Shown piece by piece: positions 1 to 7,430 of a stretch of DNA of 18,414 bases. Position 1 is the first letter of the stretch. The number at the start of each line of letters is the position of its first letter. Below the pieces are notes generated by a model. It saw nothing but the letters and a program-made list of their open reading frames with translations, made no database searches and was not told where the DNA came from. A program made the translations under genes and the position numbers. Source of the stretch: Bacilli bacterium (GTDB lineage Bacteria > Bacillota_I > Bacilli_A > RF39 > UBA660). Location of the stretch: assembly GCA_900769695.1 (NCBI GenBank), contig CAAGHO010000025.1:1-18414 (forward strand). The letters run 5' to 3'.

Positions 1-81
1 ATATAATCTTAATTCTATTTGCTTAGTACCATTCTTCATATAATCTTAATTCTATTTGCTTAGTACCATTCTTCATATAAT
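1..81. repeat. 37-bp tandem direct duplication
   Basis: Bases 1-37 and 38-74 are identical, and the first 7 bases of the unit recur at 75-81. The unit length is not a multiple of three, so it shifts the reading frame of the minus-strand ORF lying across it (see 1-118). As this is the edge of the window, it could be a real slipped-strand duplication or an assembly artefact at a contig end. Confidence 0.95.
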
Positions 82-118
82 TATAATAATTTTCTTGTAA
101 CTTTAATTTATGCTCCAT
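1..118 (-). pseudogene. ASCH-domain-like protein, N-terminus, frame broken by tandem repeat
   Basis: An ATG at 118-116 lies two bases after the rluD stop, with an AGAGGAA ribosome binding site inside the end of rluD. The reading frame begins MEHKLKLQENYYNY and continues KNGTKQIELRLY, which resembles the start of ASCH-domain proteins (the N-x-x-K-x-x-E-x-R pattern, a domain proposed to bind RNA). It then meets a TAA at 25-23. The stop arises because the 37-bp repeat restarts the same coding segment in another frame: MKNGTKQIELRLY is encoded again in frame +1. Without one repeat copy the frame would stay open to the window edge. The family call is inference from about 27 residues. Translational coupling to rluD suggests it is the last gene of the dnaE operon. 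Confidence 0.55.
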
Positions 119-120
119 TA

Positions 121-1002
121 CTATTCCTCTACCATTTCTAACTTTTCCATAAACTCTTTTGGAGGTTCTACTTCATAATAAATTTCTTTTCCAGTTATAG
201 GATGAGTAAACTTAATACTTTTAGAATGCAACATCTGTCCAAATGAATCAGCTTTTTTCTTATTATATAACGGGTCATTTACTACTGGATGTTTAATATA
301 AGCCATATGAACTCTAATTTGATGAGTTCTACCAGTTTCTAAGACACATTCTACTAATGTTTTATCTTTATATCTTTTTAATACTTTAAAATGAGTAATA
401 GAATCTTTTCCATTTACATCTGTAACAGCCATCTTTTGTCTATTATAAATATCTCTTCCTATAGGAGCATCTATAGTACCCGTTTCATGAGGAATAACTC
501 CTTCTACAAGTGCTAAATAATGTCTTTCAACCTTTTTATCTTTTATCATAGAAGCAAGTAAGTCATGAACTTTTTCATTTTTCGCTACTACCATTAAACC
601 ACTAGTATCTTTATCAAGTCTATGAACAATACCAGGTCTAATTGGATCACCTTCTAAATCAAATTTATAAAGTAATGCATTTACCAAAGTTCCTGTATAA
701 TTTCCAGGAGCTGGATGAGTAACCATGCCACTCTTCTTATTAATTACAAGTAAATATTCATCTTCATAAACAATATCTAGTGGAATGTTTTCTTTTACAA
801 TATCAATAGAAAAATCCATATCTTCTTCTTTTATTTCAATCTTATCATTTAATTTTACTTTATAATTAGATGAAACTTCATTACCATTAACTAAAATCTT
901 CCCCTCATCTATTAATTTTTGAATTTTACTACGTGATAAATCTGTTTTTTCTGTTAAATATTTATCAATTCTTATTTTATCTTCTGTTACTATTTCAATC
1001 AT
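121..1002 (-). CDS. rluD: RluD-family 23S rRNA pseudouridine synthase
   Basis: This enzyme of the RluA/RluD family (B. subtilis YlyB type) isomerises uridines to pseudouridine in 23S rRNA. An N-terminal S4 RNA-binding domain covers about residues 10-55 (RIDKYL...SRSKIQKLIDEGKILVNG). The catalytic domain carries the signature HRLDKDTSGL with the catalytic Asp, then GRTHQIRVHM and a late NDPLY. The length of 293 residues is normal. The ATG at 1002 follows AAAGGAGTG by six bases and overlaps the 3' end of lspA by eight bases, so the two are translationally coupled. lspA followed by an RluD homologue is a widespread Firmicutes order. The family is certain; the exact target uridines (RluD versus RluC/A type) cannot be read from the sequence. 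Confidence 0.93.
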   Translation of the reverse strand: MIEIVTEDKIRIDKYLTEKTDLSRSKIQKLIDEGKILVNGNEVSSNYKVKLNDKIEIKEEDMDFSIDIVKENIPLDIVYEDEYLLVINKKSGMVTHPAPGNYTGTLVNALLYKFDLEGDPIRPGIVHRLDKDTSGLMVVAKNEKVHDLLASMIKDKKVERHYLALVEGVIPHETGTIDAPIGRDIYNRQKMAVTDVNGKDSITHFKVLKRYKDKTLVECVLETGRTHQIRVHMAYIKHPVVNDPLYNKKKADSFGQMLHSKSIKFTHPITGKEIYYEVEPPKEFMEKLEMVEE

Positions 1003-1483
1003 TGTTACACTCCTTTAATTTTTTCTTTTTAAAATCATTTTTTATTATATCTATAATAAGTAAAAATGTTCCTATAACAATTAAACTATCTGCAAAATTA
1101 AATACTGCAAAAGAATAATTAAATATTTTAAATGATAGATAATCAATGACATATCCATACAAAATTCTATCTATTAAGTTACCAACAAGTCCACCTAAGA
1201 TAAAACCAAGAGCTACTATTTCGACTTTTTTTTCTATTTTGTTGTTCTTTATATGTCTTGCAAAAACAAAAAATATAATTAAACTTATTAGTATTAAAAT
1301 ATATCTCATTCCACTAAATGATGAAAAAGCTGCTCCATCATTATGTAAATAGTAGATACTAAAGAAATTTGGTATTACAGTTAACTTTGTATCTAACTTC
1401 ATATTAAGACTTATTATAACTTTAATAAATTGATCTATCATAATTGATACTGCACATATACTCCATATTTTTTCTTTTTTCAT
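995..1483 (-). CDS. lspA: Lipoprotein signal peptidase II
   Basis: This inner-membrane aspartyl protease removes the signal peptide of prolipoproteins after diacylglyceryl modification. The 162 residues hold four hydrophobic segments (about 5-24, 58-76, 87-105, 126-147) and all family motifs: NDGAAFS (48-54), GNLIDR (101-106), VIDY with catalytic Asp114, and FNFAD with catalytic Asp132. Its start overlaps the dnaE stop by one base (TAATG), and its own end overlaps the start of rluD, giving a tightly coupled dnaE-lspA-rluD unit. It ends in TGA, one of two genes here showing that TGA is a stop in this genome. The C-terminus is a short, lysine-rich cytoplasmic tail. Confidence 0.96.
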   Translation of the reverse strand: MKKEKIWSICAVSIMIDQFIKVIISLNMKLDTKLTVIPNFFSIYYLHNDGAAFSSFSGMRYILILISLIIFFVFARHIKNNKIEKKVEIVALGFILGGLVGNLIDRILYGYVIDYLSFKIFNYSFAVFNFADSLIVIGTFLLIIDIIKNDFKKKKLKECNND

Positions 1484-4437
1484 TAATTATCACCATTTAA
1501 CCTTTTTATCTTATCAACAATTACTTGCCATTCATCATATCTTTTTTCTACTCTTCCCCTAATTTTTAAAATATCACCACGGTCTAGATTAGGATATTGC
1601 TGATATACTTTTGGAAACAATGTAAAATCTAACATAGTAGCTTCATCACTTCCTGTTAAAAAAGCCATCTTATCACCCTTTTTAGTATTAATAACTTTTA
1701 CTTTTTCAACTAAAATGATGGTATCTATTTCTTTATTAAAGTAATCCTTAATATTTTCAAGACTAATACAATTAGACTCTTTAGCAAAATAATTAGTAGT
1801 TGGATGATTTACTAAATAAAATCCAAAAATAGCTTTTTCTTGTTCCAATAATTCTTCTTGAGAAAATTCTTCAAATAATTCTATTTCCGGCTTCATTACT
1901 AGAGATGGATCTAAATCTTTTGTAAGTTCTGCATAATTCATTAAACTATCTAAGTTTTTAATTAAAGTATTTCTATTATAACCAAATGACCTAAAGCAAT
2001 CTGCATAAATCAAGCTTTCTAGTACTTTCTTAGAAACATTTTCAATTACTAATCTACTAAAAGCATCATAAATATCTATAAATTTAGAATCTTTTCTAGC
2101 ATTTAGAATTGATTTAGAAGCAACTAACCCTACTTGTTTTATATTAGAAAGTGGATAAATTATTTTTTCATCTACAACTACATACTTACTATCACTTAAA
2201 TTAATATCTGGTTTTTCTATTATTATATTATTTTTACGTGACTCTAAAATATATTCTTTCGTTTTATATTCACTACCTATTACATTAGTTAATAAGTTCG
2301 AAAAAAATACTTTCTTGTAGTGAACTTTTAAATAAGCCATTTTATAAGCAATTAGAGAATACGCTACTGAATGTGATCTATTAAATCCATATCCTGCAAA
2401 CTTTAAAATCAAGGCAAATATTTTTCTAGATAATTCTTCACTATGATTTTTTTCCATACTTTTCTTAACAAATTTTTCTTCTTCACTCTTTAAAAGTTCT
2501 ACTTTTTTCTTACTCATGGCACGTCTTAAAATATCAGCTTCTCCTAGTGAGTAACCTGCAAATAAAGAAGCTACTTGAATAATTTGTTCTTGATAAATTA
2601 TAATTCCATAAGTGTTTTTTAAAACACTTTCTAAACTTGGATCTAAGTATGTGACTTGTTCTAAACCATTTTTTCTTCTAATATAAGTATCAATATTATC
2701 AGCTGGTCCTGGTCTAAATAGCGCTATTGCGGCAAAGATATCCTCAAATGTTTTAGGTTTTAATTTTTTCAAGAAAGCTTTCATTCCAGAAGATTCAAAT
2801 TGGAATATTCCACAAGTATTGGCATCATGGAATACACCTAAAGCTTCACTATCATCTAAAGGAATATTTGAAAAAACAACATCTTCATTATAGATAGTTT
2901 TAATATCTTTTAAAATATTACTAATTATGGTTAAATTCTTAAGTCCTAGAAAATCCATTTTTAATAATCCTAAATCTTCTAGATACTCCATAGAATAGCT
3001 ACTTAAATACATACCATCATTATAAGTTAAGGGAATAACTTCATCTAAAGGACACCTACACATAACAATACCAGCCGCATGAGAAGATGTATGTCTAGGA
3101 AATCCTTCTAATTTTAAAGCTATCTTAAACATATTAGTAAGTTCATTATCACTATCTATTCTAGCTTTAAACCCTGGATTAGAATTATAAAAATTAAGTA
3201 AGCTATCATGGGTAAAACCTGGAATAAATTTTGATAAGGCATCAACTTTATATAATGGTATATTTAAAGTTCTAGATACATCTCTAATTACTTGTTTAAT
3301 TCCAAGGGTTCCAAAAGTAACTATTCCTGAAACATTCTTTTCTCCATATTTAGAAATAACATATTTAATCACTTCTTCTCTTTCACTATCTGGGAAATCA
3401 GTATCTATATCAGGCATTGTTTTACGTTCTGGATTTAAGAATCTTTCAAATAATAAATTATATTTTATAGGATCAATATCAGTAATACCTAAAGCAAAAG
3501 AAACCAAACTACCAGCAGCACTACCACGACCTGGTCCTACTAAAATATTATTTTTCTTAGCAAATTTTATAAAGTCATAAACTACTAAAAAGTAATTAGC
3601 AAATCCCATTTCATTAATAATTGTAAGTTCATAACTTAATCTATTTTTATAAGTGTCATTTATTAGACCATTTAATCTTTTTGAAAGACCCTTTTTAGAA
3701 AGTTCAAATAAATACTGTTCAGCACTCATATTTTTGGTATCATCATAAATTGGTAATAATAAACTAGATTTTGGGAATTCAATATTAATAAGATTTGCGA
3801 ATTTATAAGTGTTTGCTAAACCAGTATTTGATGAAAGTGCAAGTAAATTATTACAGTTAAGTTCATGATTTTCTAAAGAATAATTAACTTCATCTAGAAC
3901 AGTTTTTCCATCTCTAATTAAATATAAATATTTTAAATATTCAGAGTCTTTATTTTCTAAATATAAATTTTCTCTAAAAAATAAGATGTTATTCTCACTC
4001 TTTAATAATTCTTCTTCTTCAGTTTTATTTGAATATCCAAAATAAATTAAAGGAGTAACTTCTTTTAATTGTTGATATAAATTTCTTCCTCTAAAAGGTA
4101 TTACTATAATTAGACCTTCACTATGTTTTTTTAATATATCGATATTAATATGATCTTTACTATTAATTGTAGAAATTTTCATTAGTGATTTATAACCACT
4201 ATAGTCTTTAGCAAATAAAACTATTTCTATATCATCTATTTTTATACTTATTGATATAATTGGTTTTAAATTATTTTTTTCACATTTAAGAATAAATTCT
4301 CTAACTCCAAACATATTAATATCACTAAGGGAGGCATATTCTAAATTATTGGCTAATGAATATGAGATAATATCATCTATTTTAAGCATACTTGAAAGTA
4401 AGGAATAATTACTTTTTACATATAATGGAATATACAT
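1483..4437 (-). CDS. dnaE: DNA polymerase III alpha subunit, DnaE type
   Basis: Replicative C-family DNA polymerase. Order of parts: PHP domain (about 1-200), polymerase core with GPGRGSAAGS near residue 300 and the catalytic MPDIDTDF near 340-347, a fingers motif GFNRSHSVAYS near 683, helix-hairpin-helix region, and a C-terminal OB fold (about 905-980). At 984 residues it is shorter than B. subtilis DnaE (about 1115) or E. coli DnaE (1160). The PHP metal-site motifs look lost: the usual H-x-H-x-H stretch reads PLYVKSN and the TDHG motif reads SDIN, so no PHP nuclease or phosphatase activity is expected. In Firmicutes this DnaE usually works beside PolC in primer extension. The start has an ideal AAAGGAGG binding site, and the gene heads the dnaE-lspA-rluD unit. 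Confidence 0.95.
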   Translation of the reverse strand: MYIPLYVKSNYSLLSSMLKIDDIISYSLANNLEYASLSDINMFGVREFILKCEKNNLKPIISISIKIDDIEIVLFAKDYSGYKSLMKISTINSKDHINIDILKKHSEGLIIVIPFRGRNLYQQLKEVTPLIYFGYSNKTEEEELLKSENNILFFRENLYLENKDSEYLKYLYLIRDGKTVLDEVNYSLENHELNCNNLLALSSNTGLANTYKFANLINIEFPKSSLLLPIYDDTKNMSAEQYLFELSKKGLSKRLNGLINDTYKNRLSYELTIINEMGFANYFLVVYDFIKFAKKNNILVGPGRGSAAGSLVSFALGITDIDPIKYNLLFERFLNPERKTMPDIDTDFPDSEREEVIKYVISKYGEKNVSGIVTFGTLGIKQVIRDVSRTLNIPLYKVDALSKFIPGFTHDSLLNFYNSNPGFKARIDSDNELTNMFKIALKLEGFPRHTSSHAAGIVMCRCPLDEVIPLTYNDGMYLSSYSMEYLEDLGLLKMDFLGLKNLTIISNILKDIKTIYNEDVVFSNIPLDDSEALGVFHDANTCGIFQFESSGMKAFLKKLKPKTFEDIFAAIALFRPGPADNIDTYIRRKNGLEQVTYLDPSLESVLKNTYGIIIYQEQIIQVASLFAGYSLGEADILRRAMSKKKVELLKSEEEKFVKKSMEKNHSEELSRKIFALILKFAGYGFNRSHSVAYSLIAYKMAYLKVHYKKVFFSNLLTNVIGSEYKTKEYILESRKNNIIIEKPDINLSDSKYVVVDEKIIYPLSNIKQVGLVASKSILNARKDSKFIDIYDAFSRLVIENVSKKVLESLIYADCFRSFGYNRNTLIKNLDSLMNYAELTKDLDPSLVMKPEIELFEEFSQEELLEQEKAIFGFYLVNHPTTNYFAKESNCISLENIKDYFNKEIDTIILVEKVKVINTKKGDKMAFLTGSDEATMLDFTLFPKVYQQYPNLDRGDILKIRGRVEKRYDEWQVIVDKIKRLNGDN

Positions 4438-4462
4438 ATCTACTACCTCCTTTTTTTATTTT

Positions 4463-4471
4463 ATTTTAACA
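4463..4471 (-). promoter_or_regulatory. Candidate extended -10 promoter of dnaE
   Basis: On the minus strand this reads TGTTAAAAT, a TGn-extended -10 element about 26 bases before the dnaE ATG, followed by the AAAGGAGG binding site. No convincing -35 box is visible at 17 bases. It faces away from the rpmB promoter in the same 129-bp gap. Confidence 0.45.
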
Positions 4472-4499
4472 TAATTTATATAAAATATATAGGTTTTAT

Positions 4500-4528
4500 T
4501 TGACTTTCTTCGCTTTATATGGTAAAGT
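4500..4528 (+). promoter_or_regulatory. Candidate promoter of rpmB
   Basis: TTGACT (4500-4505) and TAAAGT (4523-4528) are separated by 17 bases. The -10 match is only four of six; TATAAA at 4529-4534 is an alternative with poorer spacing. A strong AAAGGAGG ribosome binding site follows at 4552-4559. Confidence 0.45.
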
Positions 4529-4566
4529 TATAAAGCAAGGACGCGATATATAAAGGAGGAAAAAGT

Positions 4567-4785
4567 ATGGCAACAAATATTTCATATAAAAAACCAAATC
4601 ATAAAAATATTAGATCACATGCCTTAAATACAACAAAAAAACAACAAAAAGTTAATCTTCAAGTTGTTAGAGATGAAAATGGTAATAAGTATAGAATCTC
4701 TGCTAGAGAAAAGAGAACTTTACTAAAAGGTGAATCTACTAGTGAAAAAGAAACTTTACTAGATAACGATAAAGCTGCAGCATAG
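4567..4785 (+). CDS. rpmB: 50S ribosomal protein L28
   Basis: A small basic protein of 72 residues with the L28 core: IRSHALN (15-21), a Lys-rich segment, NLQVVR (30-35) and YRISAREKRTL (42-52), matching the usual NxRSHALN...NLQKVR...VSAR pattern. L28 is part of the large ribosomal subunit. The N-terminus lacks the cysteine found in zinc-binding L28 forms. A C-terminal tail of about 18 residues (GESTSEKETLLDNDKAAA) extends past the usual end. It is a single-gene unit, divergent from dnaE and convergent with the membrane protein that follows. The last codons and the stop are part of its terminator. The start is fixed by AAAGGAGG seven bases upstream. Confidence 0.9.
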   Translation: MATNISYKKPNHKNIRSHALNTTKKQQKVNLQVVRDENGNKYRISAREKRTLLKGESTSEKETLLDNDKAAA

Positions 4786-4799
4786 TGTGCAGCTTTTTA
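4771..4799 (+). terminator. Intrinsic terminator overlapping the rpmB stop codon
   Basis: AAAGCTGCA (4771-4779) pairs perfectly with TGCAGCTTT (4788-4796) across an 8-base loop that contains the TAG stop (4783-4785); a T run follows to 4798. The left arm encodes the last residues (KAA) of L28. On the minus strand the hairpin is not followed by a T tract, so it should act mainly for rpmB. Confidence 0.9.
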
Positions 4800-4810
4800 T
4801 TTTGTAATTT

Positions 4811-5452
4811 TTAAGAAGTTTTGCAAATATGCCCTGCTTTTCCTTCTATTTCTTTGATATTTCTTAATGTTTGATCTTTTTGAAAAGAAATATTTATATA
4901 ATCATTTTGAGGTATTTTAGTTGGATCTAACACCTCTAAATCAGCAAAAACAACATTTTTTAATGTATCATCTTTATAGGTAACATTAATAGTTAGTCCA
5001 TCAAGAACAATAGTTTTTGCTACATCACTATATCTTTGATAATAAATTTTAATATTATTAGTACCAATATCTGATGCATTCTCCATAACTTTCATAGTAT
5101 AAGTAATTGTTATATTCTTAAGTAAATTATCTTTAAAATTATAGGTAGTAACATTTTTCTTTGTAAGACCTAAGGTATTATCATTACTTGTTGAAGTACA
5201 CTCATAAGTAGTAAGACTTGGGTCTTTTTCATCTTTTTTTTCTGTTTTAGTTGGTTTATTGAAATTTTTTTTCAAGAAACTTTCAATATCTTTATAAAAG
5301 ATACCAGATAAAATAAACAAAATTCCAAGTATAATCATTAAAACTGGAACAATCATAATCTTACTTTTTGCTTTTTTCTCTTCAAGTTCTTCATGAAGAT
5401 CAGCTAAACTAAGTAAATCTCTTGATTGCTCAGCAAACTTATTCTTCTTCAA
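4811..5452 (-). CDS. Membrane-anchored protein of unknown function
   Basis: No known family is recognised. The likely start is the TTG at 5452, because GAAGGTGA lies at normal spacing before it; the GTG at 5461 (three codons earlier) falls inside that binding site. From the TTG start (213 residues), an acidic and basic cytoplasmic segment of about 30 residues is followed by one transmembrane helix (about 32-52), a Lys/Glu/Pro linker and an extracytoplasmic domain of about 130 residues that looks beta-rich (alternating Thr/Ile/Asn/Val). Two cysteines in that domain (in YECTS and GHICK) could form a disulfide. The topology is N-in, C-out. It lies downstream of typA but has its own promoter, so it is probably a single gene. 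Confidence 0.8.
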   Translation of the reverse strand: MKKNKFAEQSRDLLSLADLHEELEEKKAKSKIMIVPVLMIILGILFILSGIFYKDIESFLKKNFNKPTKTEKKDEKDPSLTTYECTSTSNDNTLGLTKKNVTTYNFKDNLLKNITITYTMKVMENASDIGTNNIKIYYQRYSDVAKTIVLDGLTINVTYKDDTLKNVVFADLEVLDPTKIPQNDYINISFQKDQTLRNIKEIEGKAGHICKTS

Positions 5453-5481
5453 GCAACTCACCTTCTTTATTCTTCATTTAT

Positions 5482-5490
5482 ATTATACCA
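5482..5490 (-). promoter_or_regulatory. Extended -10 promoter of the membrane protein gene
   Basis: The minus strand reads TGGTATAAT, a perfect TATAAT with an extended TGn. The -35 position falls in the T tract of the typA terminator and shows no consensus, which fits an extended -10 promoter. Transcription would begin near 5475. Confidence 0.6.
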
Positions 5491-5502
5491 AAAATTACAA
5501 AG

Positions 5503-5539
5503 AAAAAAAGAAAAATAATCAAATAGACTATTTTTCTTT
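5503..5539 (-). terminator. AT-rich terminator overlapping the typA stop
   Basis: On the minus strand AAAGAAAAATA (5539-5529) pairs perfectly over 11 bp with TATTTTTCTTT (5517-5507), with an 11-base loop and further T residues after it. The TAG stop of typA (5530-5528) spans the end of the left arm and the first loop base. The stem has just one G-C pair, so its strength depends on length. Confidence 0.6.
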
Positions 5540-7342
5540 ACGAGAATCAAATTTTTTACGTTGTTCTGTATTTAGAATTCTTTTTCTAATTCTAATAAAG
5601 TGTGGTGTTACTTCAACCAATTCATCAGAATTAATATAGTCAAGTGCATACTCTAAAGATATAGGACGAGGTCTTTTTAAGACTACAGTATGATCACTTC
5701 CTGCTGCACGGACATTTGTTAAGTTTTTACCTTTAGTAACATTAACAGCTAAATCGTTATCACGGTTACATTCACCAACAACCATACCTTCATATACTTC
5801 AGTACCTGGTTCAATAAACATAATACCACGATCTTCTAAGTTACCAATTGAATAAGCAGTAGATGAACCTGTATCAACAGAAACTAATACACCAAGTTTT
5901 CTTTCTCCAATATCAACAGCTTCTTTTGGAGCATATTCTTTAAAGGTATGATTCATGATACCATAACCTTTAGTTAAAGTCATGAAATCAGTTGAGAATC
6001 CAATTAATCCACGTGATGGAATAGTATAATTTAATCTAACTTGGTTTTCAAAATTAGTCATATTTTCCATTTTAGCACCACGAAGTCCTAATTTTTCAAT
6101 AACACTGCCTACGCAATCTTCTGGAACTTCAATTTGTAAATCTTCATATGGTTCCATTTTAACACCATCAACTTCTTTGATGATAACATTTGGTTTTGAT
6201 ACTTCAAGTTCAAATCCTTCACGACGCATATTTTCAATTAAGATACCTAAGTGAAGTTCACCACGTCCTGAAACTAAAAATGATTCATTACTTGCTGGTT
6301 CAACTCTTAAACTAACATCTTTTTGACATTCACGATTTAATCTTTCTTCAATCTTACGAGCAGTAACAATCTTACCATCTTTTCCAACGAATGGTGATGA
6401 GTTTGATCCAAAAGTCATTTGTAATGTTGGTTCATCAATATGTAGTTTTGGAAGAGGTAAAACATCACTTGGACTACATAAAGTTTCACCTACAGAAATA
6501 TCAGCAAGTCCTGCTACTGCAACGATATCTCCTGCTTCAGCACTTTCTATTTCAATTCTCTTATATCCATAGAAACCAAATAATTTTTGAATTCTAAATT
6601 GTTTTGTAGTACCATCTAGTCTACAACAAGTAACCATCTCACCTGTTTTAATTTTACCATTATGAACACGACCAATTCCAATTCTACCTACAAATTCATT
6701 ATAATCAAGTAAAGCTGGTTGGAATTGTAGTGGTTTTTCTGCATCTCCAGTTGGTTCTGGAATTTCTTCTAAAATAGTATCTAAAATTTCTGAGAATCCT
6801 TCAGTTTGAGTAGATAAATCTTCACTAAATGAACATGTACCATTTAAAGCACTAGCATAAATTACTTTAAAATCAAGTTGTTCATCATCTGCTCCTAATT
6901 CAATAAATAAATCTAGGATTTCATCTAAAACTTTAGAACATCTAGCACTTGGTTTATCAACCTTATTAATAACAACAATAGGTTTTGCTCCTGCTTCAAA
7001 AGCTTTCTTTAAAACGAAACGAGTTTGAGGCATAGCTCCTTCATAAGCATCAACAACAAGTAAAACACCATCAACCATATTCATGATACGTTCTACTTCT
7101 CCACCAAAATCAGCATGTCCTGGAGTATCTAAGATATTAATTCTAGTATCTTTATAATCTAGTGCTGTTGTTTTGGCTAAAATAGTAATACCACGTTCAC
7201 GCTCCAAATCATTTGAATCCATTGATACATTAGATGTATCTTCATTATCACGGAACATTCCTGAATGTTTTAAAATACCGTCTACTAAAGTAGTTTTTCC
7301 ATGGTCAACATGTGCAATAATTGCTACATTTCTTTTCTTCAT
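5528..7342 (-). CDS. typA: Ribosome-associated GTPase TypA/BipA
   Basis: A translational GTPase of the EF-G family that acts on the ribosome and supports 50S assembly and growth under stress, including cold. The 604 residues show all G motifs: HVDHGKTT (G1, about 11-18), RGITI (G2, 50-54), DTPGH (G3, 72-76), NKVD (G4, 126-129) and a SALNG-like G5 near 160. Domains II, III and V and the TypA-specific C-terminal domain follow, and the length is typical. The start ATG follows GAGGAAGTG. The gene has its own TGATATAAT promoter just after the terminator of the upstream orphan gene, and its own terminator. Confidence 0.97.
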   Translation of the reverse strand: MKKRNVAIIAHVDHGKTTLVDGILKHSGMFRDNEDTSNVSMDSNDLERERGITILAKTTALDYKDTRINILDTPGHADFGGEVERIMNMVDGVLLVVDAYEGAMPQTRFVLKKAFEAGAKPIVVINKVDKPSARCSKVLDEILDLFIELGADDEQLDFKVIYASALNGTCSFSEDLSTQTEGFSEILDTILEEIPEPTGDAEKPLQFQPALLDYNEFVGRIGIGRVHNGKIKTGEMVTCCRLDGTTKQFRIQKLFGFYGYKRIEIESAEAGDIVAVAGLADISVGETLCSPSDVLPLPKLHIDEPTLQMTFGSNSSPFVGKDGKIVTARKIEERLNRECQKDVSLRVEPASNESFLVSGRGELHLGILIENMRREGFELEVSKPNVIIKEVDGVKMEPYEDLQIEVPEDCVGSVIEKLGLRGAKMENMTNFENQVRLNYTIPSRGLIGFSTDFMTLTKGYGIMNHTFKEYAPKEAVDIGERKLGVLVSVDTGSSTAYSIGNLEDRGIMFIEPGTEVYEGMVVGECNRDNDLAVNVTKGKNLTNVRAAGSDHTVVLKRPRPISLEYALDYINSDELVEVTPHFIRIRKRILNTEQRKKFDSRKEK

Positions 7343-7370
7343 ATATATACACTTCCTCGCCTAACGTTCA

Positions 7371-7379
7371 CGATTATAT
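7371..7379 (-). promoter_or_regulatory. Extended -10 promoter of typA
   Basis: The minus strand reads TGATATAAT. The predicted start near 7364 gives a leader of about 22 bases with the GAGGAAGTG binding site. No clear -35 box is visible. Confidence 0.65.
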
Positions 7380-7382
7380 CAT

Positions 7383-7418
7383 AAAAAAGCACAAAATACT
7401 AGTATTTCCTAGTATTTT
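7383..7418 (-). terminator. Terminator of the 540-residue orphan gene
   Basis: Minus strand: AAAATACTAG (7418-7409) pairs with CTAGTATTTT (7402-7393) around the 6-base loop GAAATA, then GTGC and a run of six T (7388-7383). It separates the orphan gene from typA. Confidence 0.7.
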
Positions 7419-7430
7419 TTTGGATTATAG

